Assembly: GCA_950295325.1 (NCBI GenBank)
Contig: OX485803.1
Coordinates: forward strand, 69,887,554-69,951,553
Reading direction: 5' to 3'
Length of the DNA: 64,000 bases
Source of the DNA: Polytrichum commune
Taxonomy: Eukaryota > Streptophyta > Polytrichopsida > Polytrichales > Polytrichaceae
A program made the position numbers and the translations under genes. This document shows, one piece after another, positions 12,961 through 22,656 of this stretch. Numbering within the stretch: the stretch's first letter is position 1; every line of letters starts with the position of its first letter. The notes beneath the pieces are model-generated. The model was not told where the DNA came from and did not search any database. It saw nothing but the letters and a program-made list of their open reading frames with translations.

Positions 12961-13576
12961 TGGGTGCAAGCATGGTAAAGTGGACCAAAATAGTGCTTTG
13001 CTATACTAAAACCATAATATTTTTGGTCAAAGGCCTAAAAGTAGTAGCAAAGAGTTATTTAAATTGGATTTTTTTTTATGATGACCTCTATTGTTGTGTT
13101 AAATACACAAATGTAGAATATCAAGTTGAGATCTTCAATACTTAGCATCAAAAGTGATGCTCAAAAACAAATGGTTGAGTCTGGTTTTGGATGTAGATTT
13201 CATGACCTTAACCAATTTGGAGTTAGAATTTTTTTTATATTCCTTGAAATCATTATCTACTTGAGGGCATCACCACAAAACTTTGTAAAAAACCATCAAT
13301 TTAATGTAATTTTATCATATTTTAAACAAATTTTAGACAGTCACTTATTCAATATCACCTACTTGCACGCCACTTGCACCGTCTTCTAAAATAGGTAGAC
13401 TTTTCTTGGAATTCTTTTTGTCATCATAAATTGCTTGGCTTTGTAGATCAAGATGTTTTAAAAATGTCTATGGTTTATTACTTCACAAAATTCAAAGTTA
13501 GTACATAAAATTGAATCACTTTCACTTAACACTAGGCATGGATCAGGAGTTGTCCACTTTACCGTGATTGCACCCA
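12961..13576. mobile_element. Non-autonomous DNA element with 25-bp inverted repeats
   Basis: The left end TGGGTGCAAGCATGGTAAAG pairs with the complement of the right end with 2 mismatches in 25. The interior has no recognisable coding. A target duplication is not clear, so the superfamily is undetermined. Confidence 0.6.
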
Positions 13577-13859
13577 TTTAGAGATGGATTTAGTGTGACT
13601 TTTAACTTGCCTTAGCATAAACATAAGATGTTATTATGACATATGATAATAACATCAACGAACTAAGTATAAATCACACAAATAGACTAGTTTATTGAGA
13701 AAGATGAGAGTCTATACCACTTGTTGTACCAGTAGGGTTATGCCACGTAAGGGTTTAAGGTGGCGTTTGGGCGCGGGGTTGATGTGACGTTTGGGCGGGG
13801 GGTTGATGTGACGTTTGGGGTCGGGACACCTGGAGGCCCTCTTTTGTTTTAGGGTTTCA
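13577..13859. other. Candidate promoter side of the plus-strand gene cluster
   Basis: Two short repeats of 'gttgatgtgacgtttgggcg' lie at 13780-13825, followed by 'gttttagggtttca', which resembles plant leader/telobox sequence. No TATA box is obvious. Confidence 0.3.
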
Positions 13860-14392
13860 TACTAGCCAGCTCCTCTTCGCCCTCCTCTTCGCGTTTTTGT
13901 TTCGTGCTCTTGTTGCTCTTCGTGCTGTTGTTGCTCTTCGTGTTGTTGTTGCTCTTCGTGCTGTTGTTGCTCTTCTCTTGCTACTATCTTGCTTCTCTTC
14001 ACACATTGCTACTATCTTGCTTCTCTTCCACACATTGCTACTATCTTGCTTCTCTTCCACACATTGCTCTTCGTGCTCTTGCTGCTCTTCTTCCACACAT
14101 TGCTCTTCGTGCTCTTGCTGCTCTTCTCTTAGTTCTCTTACCTCACACACTTAGTTCTCTTAGTTCTCTTGCCTCACACACTTAGTTCTATTAGTTCTCT
14201 TACCTCACAGACTTAGTTCTCTTACCTCCTACTTCTCTTACTGCTCTTCATGCTCTTGCTGCTCTTCTCTTCCTTCTCTTCCTTCTCTTGATGCTCTTCC
14301 TTCCCATTATTGCTCCTCCCATTCTTGCTGCTCTTCTCATTCTTGTTGCAAAACCCATTTTTGCTGGTCAATTGCGGAGGCGCCTCAGAGCG
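13860..14392 (+). repeat. CTT/GCTCTTC-rich simple sequence, probable 5' leader
   Basis: Imperfect tandem 'ttgctcttcgtgctc' and 'ttcttccacacattgctctt' units fill this stretch. Open frames on either strand (Glu-rich on minus, Leu/Ser-rich on plus) are by-products of the repeat. It ends at a good splice donor (gagcgtgagtaag), fitting a long CT-rich untranslated first exon of the downstream gene. Confidence 0.55.
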
Positions 14393-14758
14393 TGAGTAAG
14401 TTTCTTGCATGCTGCTGCCCATTAGGATGCTCTAGGAGTACTTTCAGTTGTTGCAAGGTTTTAGGGTTGGAGTAGTTTCCCCCCCCCTTTCATCTTGAAG
14501 CATGTGTTTTTGACAATTCAAAATGAGTAGCTTCAATTTGTAGTTCATTGTTTTTTTTGCATACATATCAAAATGTTTCAATCTGATTTATGAGCAACTT
14601 GTTGTAGACTGTATTGGAGTACTTCTAAATGTTGTTCTTCCATAGATGATTTCCTTAGAGAGCATTGAAAGAGTATGCAACAACAGTTTCATTGAATCAT
14701 GCATGTGTACATTGAATTACTAGAGGTTTGTAACCTGAATTATATTGTAAATTTGCAG

Positions 14759-15048
14759 TTGGTCCTACCTGCAGCACGAGGAAGAGGTGTGGTTTAGGAG
14801 CAAACATTCTACAAAGGTAAGAATTTCTATAACATTGCAATTGCATTTTGTATGATTGCGTTGTTGTGGTTTAGGGCTTAAGGTTTGCTTGAAAACATAT
14901 GAGCTACAACAACACTGAGAGCAAGTGAGATTCCAATTTCAATACTTTCTTAATTCCTTTGGCACTTTTGATTGCAGAGTCTGGTATTGCAGTGCAGAGC
15001 CATATTGCATTCGCATTTGCTGATCAAAACCATATTGGAAGACAAGGT
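14759..15048 (+). other. Two probable non-coding leader exons
   Basis: Segment 14759-14816 lies between tttgcag and gtaagaatt. Segment 14979-15048 lies between attgcag and gtaagcc. The next acceptor is tttttgcag at 15870, directly before the ATG of the ParB-like gene. They would make a multi-exon 5' untranslated leader. Exact ends are inferred from splice-site consensus only. Confidence 0.45.
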
Positions 15049-15114
15049 AAGCCTCCGCAAAATACGGAATCACCCCAAATATTTAAATTTAGAATAATAA
15101 GAAATTCCTTAAAG

Positions 15115-15812
15115 TTTACGGACGCGCGTCCGTAAATTTTAGGGACATTTGTGCGAGTGAGAAACAAGACACTCACACAATGTGTGCAGAGGTTACGGAC
15201 GCGCGTTCGTAACTTCCAGAGATTTAAGTAGGATGATCTTCTCCAGCATAACATATTTGCAAAGTTTACGGGCGCGCGTCCGTAAACTAGGCAAACCAAA
15301 GTGAGAATCCATCATATAATATATGTGAAGAGGTTACGGACGCGCGTCCGTAACTTCTAGAAAGAAAATTCACCTCTTAATATATTAAAAAGTTTACGAA
15401 CGCGCGTCCGTAAACTAGGGAAAGCAAATATAAGAAAGCAAATGCTTTTCTGAGAAAGCAGATCCCTTTCTAAGAAACTACATCCCTTTCTATTAGACCA
15501 AATCCCTTTCTATCATATATGTGTAGAGGTTACAGACGCGCGTCTGTAACTTCTAGAGATATTATATACACAATGTCATATAAAATATTTTAGAAAGTTT
15601 ACGGACGCGCGTCCGTAACCTATGCATATATAAGTAAGCAAATTCTTTTCTATCTTATATGTGCAGAGTTACGGACGCGCGTCCGTAACCTCTTCATATA
15701 TTTGAGTATGTAGTGTACGCGCTATGCGTATTCACTACAACTGGATGTTTTCATTTGAATATATAATACCTAGATGACAGAATACGCAATCTTTACGAAC
15801 GCGCGTTCGTAT
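15115..15812. repeat. Dispersed array of about nine palindromes in the leader intron
   Basis: Palindromes of the TTACGGACGCGCGTCCGTAA type occur at about 15115, 15192, 15265, 15334, 15393, 15529, 15597, 15667 and 15792. Paired substitutions keep the symmetry in several, for example ACAGACGCGCGTCTGT near 15531 and ACGAACGCGCGTTCGT near 15794. That points to selection or gene conversion on the palindrome rather than on one strand. Confidence 0.9.
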
Positions 15813-15870
15813 ATTAGTATCTTTATCCATTGACCACAATACTAACTTGTTGTCTATCTTATTTTTGCAG

Positions 15871-18800
15871 ATGGCATCTAAAAAGAGACCCGCAATTGAG
15901 ATGTTCGCAGAGGCTCTCATTCCTCCGCTGCCAGAAGCTATCAAAGACATCAGCCCCAACGACCACTACAAGCCACAAGATGACATTGTAGATAATTGGA
16001 CAGTACTGGTAGAGAAAGACGAAAAAGAGATATTTGTGCTTAGATTTGCCTACCAAATTAAGACGGACATAGATGATGCGGAGAAGTGGCTAAAACTTAA
16101 ATCGTGGACAGTAGAGTGTGCAGTGGCCCAAGGGGATTATGTAGTAATTGACCTTGAGAAGAAAGAAGATCGAGTCACATTCATTTTGCACGAATCTTAC
16201 CATCCCTTTAACAAAAATGAGTGTGAAAATGGTAGTCCCGATGCGGCTTGCTTCAATCTCCAGACGGAGTTCCAAGACTATGCATGCAATGCACCTTGGA
16301 TGGGTAAGCGGCTTGGACGACTCTTGAACAATGTTACAAGAGTGAATGGGGCCTTGCTAGAGGCCAGAAAGGGGAAGGAGAAAAAGAAACAAGTCGTTCC
16401 TGAACGGCCCAAGCGTGTCCCTAAACCTGTGCCGGAATCCTCAAGGCCCTCGCAGAGTGGTGCATCAAGGGGGAGCAGACAGACGAGTAAACGCTCTCAC
16501 TCGCAGATGGAGTCATCAGGGCTAACAGAGGGCCCGGATGTCAGCTCAACACTCACTGTCGCTCCTCTCCTTAAAAAAGGTCAACGTCCTGACGCCGAAC
16601 TCTCCACAAAGATATTCCAAGAGTTCGATGAGAAGACAAAGGGTTGCTGGCCGCTTGGCAGGTATTTCACTTTCGACGTAGACGTCTACAAATGCCACAA
16701 GGGCACCGAAAGTATGAATACCAGAGCGAAAGAAGAGAGCGGGGTATGGTGGCAAATGAACAACATCATGAACAACCCCAAATTTGACAGGCAGACGATT
16801 TGCGTTACACCTAAGGATCCTATCGTTGAAGTGAACGAAAAAAATTGGCCCATTCTCAAGAATGGAGAGTTCTACATAGTCGACGGCCAACATAGTGTGA
16901 TGGCTGCAAAGCTCTCCTTGAAGATGACGAGTGGAAAAGCCCATTGAAAGAAACGATACGATATTAGAAGGCATTCGTCGTGCATTCCAATGACTCGAAC
17001 CAACTAATTGCAATTTCTGCTTTCATGAACCAAGGGAATAAAGTGAGGCAGTTCGAGGCTTCATGGGCAGCTAACATCGTGGCTGGGAGGACCTTGTGGA
17101 TGGAGCACGAATGTCCCCCAAAAGAAAGAGACAATGCAGTCGTCAAGAACCCCAAATGGCAGGTATGTCAGTCATATATATTTACGGACGCACGTCCGTA
17201 AACCTGGCCCTTCTCCTCCCACTGCTTCAATTCTTTGAATTTAATGTCTGCTAATTTCGATGTACTGATTTCTTGCAATTCATGCCTCTTGCAGACATTC
17301 AGCAATGCCATCTTGACAAAGTTCTCGAGTATAGACATGAAGACAAGCGGCATGAAGACAGTGCATGAATTAAAGGGTGAACTCAAGCTCATCACTGCAA
17401 CAGAGGAGACGTGGGCAATATGGTTGCGACTCTTCGATGCCCACAACAACGGGGACCTTGTGAATCCAGATACGGAAAACACGTACAAGAGCGATTCAAA
17501 GATTAAGGTACCACCAATCCTGCGAGAGTTCTTTCGTCCCCTCCAAGGATTGATGGACTCGGAGCTGTACAGGGCAGCAGAACACATTCTTCTAGAAACT
17601 CCCAGAAGAACTCTGCCCTATCCCAAAATCTTTCTGAAGCGGCCGAAGCATATGAAGCCATCCACGTACCATATAAAGAAATGGTGCGATTACAGAAAGA
17701 AGAAGACCATGGCTGTAAGGGAGATTAGCAAATTGCTACCCACCCACAACCTCATTAATAGTGATGGTGAGATCGTGTGGGAGAATTGGAGGAAGCTGAA
17801 GAGTGAATACCACATCAATGGCGTCTCCATGCGAGCTTTGATAAGAGGGGCATCATCCTTCCTAGCCCAACGATCCAGGAGGAACGAAAAGAAGGGATCT
17901 ATCGACGAGAGGGAGGCAGGGTTGTACGTGAACTTTCTCGATAGGAAAAAGAAAGCGAAATTCGGAGGGTTTGCAAGATTCTGCACGGTCACAAAGGGCA
18001 TGAAGTTCGGCACATGGGACACCCATGCTTCAAGAGCCTCTGTGAGAGATGACCCCCGGGGTTGCCCTTTCGCCATTTTTGATTTTCGTGCAATTCCCGG
18101 AGTTTGGAAACAAGACGTTGCGGGATCACCCTTCTACGACCCCTTCTTAAAAGCCTTCAAGAGCTGTCGCTCGCCTGCCCTCTTTGAGCCTCATGTGTGG
18201 TTATGGATTGTAGAGCAAGAGAGGTCCACATCCATTGTCCATCTATACACATCAACGATGGACCTCGAATACGATCTGTACCACAACACCTACATCCCGG
18301 CGAAGACAGAAGGGATCACTGTTATTCAAGAGGCAAGAGGGGTGAAGCAAGTGGGAGCCGTGCAACTTTATTTCTTGACACGCAAGTCCTCACCAACTGG
18401 GCGATTGCCTATTAAACCACACGAGGTGTTCAGGAAAGTCTACTCGTTGCCCCCACCGCACCCCAAGGAGCTTGTGGAGGAGACAATGCATGCCGTCTAC
18501 CCGGCGTTCGAGCTCCGGATGGACTTTTATATAGGAGTCTTGAAGGCTTTAACTGCCATGAGTGAGACAGTTTACAATGTCTTCGGAGGCACGAAGTTTA
18601 TGTATGCAGCATTGGTGAGTAGTTGTTTGTCTTTCAACCCACCTATCTTTGCATAGTTATTTTACGGACGCGCGTCCGTAAAAACCCAGTATCAGGTGCA
18701 TGTGAATTTTACGACCGTGCGTCCGTAACATTGTCCAACTTTTGAGTGGTGGTTTTACGAACGCGCGTCCGTAGAATGTGTTGGCATCTGGCCTCATTTA

Positions 18801-20276
18801 TATGTCATCACCACAATTGTTCCTATCTAATTTTCTTGTTTGGTGCAGATGCTTGGATTGCAGGTGAATTCTTTTGTGGAGGATTCCGACTACGATGACG
18901 CCCATACTCACAGGGTTATTGCCTCCAAAATGGATATACAGGGTATCATGGACGTCCTTACACCCCATCCTGCGGTGCCTCTTGCTTCTAGAGAAGAGGC
19001 AATGCCCGGAATGGAGACAGACCCTGAAGAGGACCAGGATCCCAGTTCCCCAAGAGCGCAGCCCTCCACACAGGAGACTTTACACGGCCTTGTTCAGGAC
19101 CCAATTAATCCAAGTGTGTTCCTGCTGGGAATAGACGACACGGATGCGCAAGAGGCACGCGTTAACTTCACTCCGATAAGGGTCCCACATACCCCTGTTC
19201 TCTCACCTTTTGGGACTCCCACCTCTCGAGTTGGGTTTCCTTCAACTGCGGGTCCATCTCGTGCTGCAGGTGTTATTGCGGAGAAGGATGTGGACCTTGC
19301 GGCAGAAGGCGGATGCACGGCTTCATCTGGAGGGGGGTCTCAACATTCAGATCTACCCCCTATGGAGGGGAGGGATGTGCTGGAGTTGATATTGAGGCCT
19401 GATATCTCTCTATATCGTGAGAGTCGACGAAAGAGGAACAAGACACCATACAACGAATACCCTGAAGGCGCGGTCTTGGAGCTCTCCGATGAAGACGAGG
19501 ATGAGATTAGGATCCACAATGCCATCTCTGCCTTGCCTACCGAACCTGGCAAGGTGAAGAAAGAGCCGATGTCAGTGTCCGAATTGGACGAGAAGATGGA
19601 GAAGCGAATGAAGGAAGAGCTTGACCAACGGCTTCGAGAAGCTAATGAGGAGCACGCCAAAAAGATGGCCGCCATCCAAGCTGAGATGGAGCAAGCTAGA
19701 TTGGAGTCTGCTCGAAGGCACGCTGATCTCATGGCTCAAAATCAGCAGTTCTTGGCCCAGAGCCAACAATTCATGAGCTTGATGCAGAGCTTGCAGGCAA
19801 GGCCCCAAGTTGTATATGCAGCTCCCGAGGCGGGCATGTCGATGCCCACCACTCTCATGCGGCCTCCATCTAGTAGCCATGCTGTTTATATTCCCGAGCA
19901 TGCTTATCCAGCTCCCACGTTGATTGTCCCGCCCTCTCCCATTGTTGTCGCCACTCCAGAGCCCCCCTCTCTTCCAACAAGAGTGGAGGAGATACCGGCA
20001 CGTGACACGGCGGGTGCCGCTGAGAGAGATGTCAATGAAGGCCACGCCCCCATCGGCGATGAAGATGTACATATGCGGGGCAGCCAAGACTCCACTGATG
20101 AGGATCAGCCTTACGTGGATACTCAAGGATCGCAAGCGGCTGGAGACACTTTGTTGGTGGTCGAAGATCTGGACAATTTTGCGGACGCACGTCCGGATCC
20201 TGTGCCCATGACGGGGCCAGGTGAGGGAGGCACTGCTGGCGCGGACCTCGCCCCTGAAGAGGTAATCAACCTTTGA
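15871..20276 (+). CDS. ParB-like / amino-methyltransferase-like fusion with coiled coil (broken)
   Basis: Three exons (15871-17162, 17295-18614, 18849-20276) with GT-AG introns would encode about 1346 residues. The ATG directly follows a splice acceptor. Residues 1-180 are unassigned and a basic Ser/Pro linker follows. Residues about 270-350 resemble a ParB/sulfiredoxin fold ending in 'FYIVDGQHSVMAAK', the DGQH(R) box. Residues about 620-880 read like a beta-class N4/N6 amino-methyltransferase. The DPPY position looks replaced by 'FDFRAIPG', and 'VYNVFGGTKFMYAALMLG' followed by 'VEDSDY' matches the D-x-F-x-G-S-G-T-T SAM loop but is degenerate. That block crosses the 18615-18848 intron and is continuous only after splicing. 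The C-terminal exon has a coiled coil (about 1115-1195), then Pro-rich and acidic regions. Two lesions: a one-base loss in the A run at 16908-16910 and a TAG at 16965-16967 where Trp is likely. ParB call fairly firm, methyltransferase call tentative. Confidence 0.6.
17181..17202. repeat. Palindrome inside intron 2
   Basis: TTACGGACGCACGTCCGTAA flanked by t and a, with one central mismatch from symmetry, inside the intron 17163-17294 of the ParB-like gene. Confidence 0.85.
18660..18776. repeat. Three palindromes inside intron 3
   Basis: A perfect 24-bp palindrome at 18660-18683, then degenerate ones near 18708 and 18753, all within the intron 18615-18848. Confidence 0.85.
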
Positions 20277-20310
20277 GCATGCCTCCCACGTTACGGACGC
20301 GCGTCCGAAA
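20179..20310. repeat. Palindromes at the 3' end of the ParB-like gene
   Basis: One degenerate copy (ttgcggacgcacgtccggat, 20179-20198) is translated as part of the acidic C-terminus. A second (ttacggacgcgcgtccgaaa, 20291-20310) lies just after the stop codon. Confidence 0.75.
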
Positions 20311-20650
20311 CTTCCTTGTCTGCCTCCTTCGTGGCGTGTGTATATTATCGAGTTCAATCCTCGACTTCGCCCGGCGGGTGGATACAATTTTGTTAGCATA
20401 GATTCCATTAACTTCAACAGATATTTTTTGCGACAATGTATATTATTCACCAAATGTGTATCACCAATTACATTAATACCAATTTTTCAACTGGATGGTT
20501 CGGATTATTTTTGGCCTTATAATTCTTTTTTGAGTTCATCCATGCTTGTCAATTGGTTTTCTTGAGTAGTACCATTTACCTAGATAGAATGTTCCATCAC
20601 AGGGTCCGTCGGAGATATGTCGCAACCCCGCGGGAAGACCAAGCGCGCCC

Positions 20651-21370
20651 ATGATGAAACCGTTCATAATATTTGACCTCAATGGGGTGCTTTGTCAATC
20701 CAAACATATCTCGAATAGTGCGTCCAAGGGGCCCTTCCGTAGTCCACAAGACATGGATTACGGCGGACATTTCAATACTCTCATAAATAAGAAGGTTGTA
20801 CGTGCCCGCCCCGGTTTGAGGAGCTTCCTTCGTGAGGTCCTTGGCTTCGCCCATGTCATCATCTGGAGCTCTATGCTCATGGACAACACGAAGGCCATCG
20901 TCGGTTTCCTTTTCCGAGAACTCGCAATGCCATGCTTGCTTCTCGGTCAAGAACACTGCGATGACCTCTATGACCGTAGTGGCAATATTGTACCCAAGGT
21001 CGGAGGAGGTCGTGGGCCTCAATTCTTAAAGGTCCTGAGGAAGAACCTCTGGGTGGGCGTCCCTATGTTGGAGGGGGTTCCCCACGGTTGTTGGCCCACC
21101 CCGGATAACACACTCCTCATTGACGACAGCCTGGCAAAGAGTATTCTCAATCCCCCGGGCAATTGCATATTCCCGGATCCTTGGGAAAGCGATAGAAATG
21201 ACAACTTTCTAGAGAGTGAACTAGGACCCTACATTAGGAGGCTTGCCTATCACCCCGGAAGTGTCCCGGATTTTGTGCTCTCCAACCCAATTGGCAATAG
21301 GCCTCTAGGCCCACAAGATGAGGAATTTAGGAGATTGTACGGCTACGCTAGACTCAATAAATTAATATGA
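20651..21370 (+). CDS. FCP1/NIF-type HAD-like protein, 239 aa
   Basis: The protein starts 'MMKPFIIFDLNGVLCQS' and has the layout of the FCP1/NIF branch of the HAD superfamily: motif I 'FDLNGVL' (residues 8-14), 'RARPGLRSFLREV' (about 52-64), motif II region 'HVIIWSSM' (about 69-76) and motif III 'TLLIDDSLAKS' (about 155-165). Active family phosphatases have DxDx(T/V). Here the second Asp is Asn, as in a plant subgroup with 'LDLNGLL', so activity may be altered. The frame is open upstream to a plausible splice acceptor at 20601 ('catcacag|ggtccg'), so the start could be earlier. A short overlapping ATG frame begins at 20616. It lies between two other plus-strand genes of the element and looks intact, unlike its neighbours. 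Its role in the element is unknown; dephosphorylating a chromatin or transcription factor is one guess. Confidence 0.7.
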   Translation: MMKPFIIFDLNGVLCQSKHISNSASKGPFRSPQDMDYGGHFNTLINKKVVRARPGLRSFLREVLGFAHVIIWSSMLMDNTKAIVGFLFRELAMPCLLLGQEHCDDLYDRSGNIVPKVGGGRGPQFLKVLRKNLWVGVPMLEGVPHGCWPTPDNTLLIDDSLAKSILNPPGNCIFPDPWESDRNDNFLESELGPYIRRLAYHPGSVPDFVLSNPIGNRPLGPQDEEFRRLYGYARLNKLI

Positions 21371-21498
21371 AAACTTTGATGATTTTGGGTTTGTACTTGG
21401 ACTCTCCATGTAAATATCTAACATTTCTCCCCTTATCTTTGTAATGTATTTTTGTGTCTTAGTTGCCTCACCAAGCACCCAAAAGTGTCGTCAATGGC

Positions 21499-22347
21499 AT
21501 GTCTGCATCTCAGGCAGACACCGGCTCCCCTTCCCTTGGTATGAGCGACGTTGCAATGCCTTCACTATTCCAATATTCGGCCGTCGATGCTGCCTCTGCT
21601 GTTGATTACTCCAAAGACTCTGGGTTTGAAGACGGAGTCGTGGATAGCCCTCCTGCAAAGGTTGCAAAACTCAATTACGCTTCAAGTCCATCTCCATCTC
21701 CCCTCCGCAGTGAGAAGCACGTCCGTAACCCACGGTCGACCAGACGCCTTTGCATGGATGAACCCCAAATTGATGTCCCGGCGTTTACGAGCGTCCCTGT
21801 TGTGCTTGTGGCCCCCCTCGATGTCCCAGAAGCTCAAACCATCGCCCCGCAGGCCAAGGTGCCCAATTATTGGCATTCTCAAGTTTTTCCTTCATGATTT
21901 CCGTGTATTAGTGCATTTCATATTCTTGGGCTTTTCGGACTTCCATCCGTAACTTATACTAACCCACGTCATTATATGTATTTATGGTCATTGTTTCAGA
22001 CCCCAATACACATGAATGTGGGCCGTTCATCCTCGACTTCGTCATTGGATAGGCGAACACTGAAGACTGCTTCTTGCGAGTCTGATCGTTGTTTGGCCCT
22101 ACGGAAGAGTGAAAGACGTTCGTTTTCCCAATCGCATTCGTATTCCACTTATTCGGTAGGGGGTCGGCAAATATGGGCAAATGGCACATATTCGGGGTCG
22201 ACAAATACACAAGGTTTTAGCCGCGGACCCGAGATCTTTAGAGCCATGGAGGCCATGAAAGCAAAAGAACGTGAAACGGCCATAAATGCTAATAATAGTA
22301 TTGCAAAAGCAAAAGTAGTGAGTCGTAATCATGATCCGAACGTATAG
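21499..22347 (+). CDS. Unknown Ser/Pro-rich protein, two exons
   Basis: Exon 1 (about 21462-21858, first in-frame ATG 21499, 'MSASQADTGSPSLGMSD') joins in phase to exon 2 (22000-22347) across an intron with gt at 21859 and tttcag at 21997-21999, giving about 236 residues. The protein is low in complexity: rich in Ser, Pro and Ala, then basic ('RSSSTSSLDRRTLKTASC'), ending in 'MEAMKAKERETAINANNS', a short helix. I recognise no domain. A good acceptor just before exon 1 (gtgtcttag) means it could be the 3' part of a longer transcript, perhaps shared with the FCP1-like gene. The intron contains half of a degenerate palindrome (catccgtaac, about 21945). Function cannot be inferred. Confidence 0.5.
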
Positions 22348-22628
22348 GCTATATTAACATACAGGTAGTTGTGGAATTATGTTTCTAGGACTTTCGCCTA
22401 ATATTGGATATTCCACTTGCATTTTGTACTTCAACCCCTATTCAATAAATATGATATTGATTTTCCATATGCAAATGTTTTCATATATCCCATTTTCTTA
22501 TTTTTATGTGTAGTTCCATGCATTTGAGTCTCTTATTTGTTTCCAAAATTGGGAACATACCATATTTTTAGTGTTTTCCTTCCTACAAATGTGAAAGCCA
22601 CGTCCTTAAATAGTCTCAAAATCAACAA
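22348..22628 (+). other. 3' flank of the last element gene
   Basis: AT-rich, no gene. Signals such as 'aataaatatgatattg' near 22444 could serve polyadenylation. Confidence 0.4.
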
Positions 22629-22656
22629 AAAGTCTCCAATTACCGAATATAGTGTT
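22629..22656 (-). repeat. Right terminal inverted repeat of the 17.6-kb element
   Basis: Complement of 5081-5108 with one mismatch. 'tagtctcaaaatcaacaaaa' just inside echoes the subterminal 'agtctcaaaat' on the left. Confidence 0.85.

Larger units (their letters stand above)
5081..22656. mobile_element. 17.6-kb multigene DNA transposon with palindrome arrays
   Basis: The ends are inverted repeats: AACACTATATTCG, one variable base, then TAATTGGAGACTTT on the left, with its complement on the right, one mismatch in about 28. The element splits a 75-bp satellite unit, and GTAT is duplicated on both sides. A 6-bp TTGTAT duplication with unequal ends is the alternative reading. Inside are four genes: a DUF7869-type transposase-like gene on the minus strand, and on the plus strand a ParB/methyltransferase-like gene, an FCP1-like gene and a gene of unknown function. 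A palindrome family is confined to this interval. Older insertions (a hAT fragment, MITEs) lie in the central non-coding part. The termini begin CACTA after AA, recalling CACTA elements, but the transposase-like gene is not of the usual Tnp2 type, so I leave the superfamily open. Confidence 0.8.

Noticed and set aside
13857-14185. Glu/Gln-rich (-) or Leu/Ser-rich (+) proteins
   Set aside because: Frames opened by CTT/GCTCTTC simple repeats; no start context or conserved domain.
8986-15812. Bacterial origin or parS locus from contamination
   Set aside because: The same interval has GT-AG introns and a eukaryotic-type transposase-like gene, and it is inserted in a plant-like satellite.
19572-20453. 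293-aa minus-strand frame under the ParB-like gene
   Set aside because: Antisense shadow of the coding exon, running through its stop and a palindrome; no domain.
5081-22656. Classical CACTA (En/Spm) element with 3-bp duplication
   Set aside because: The ends contain CACTA, but 3-bp flanks do not match (TAA versus TTG) and no Tnp2-type transposase is present. The superfamily is left open.
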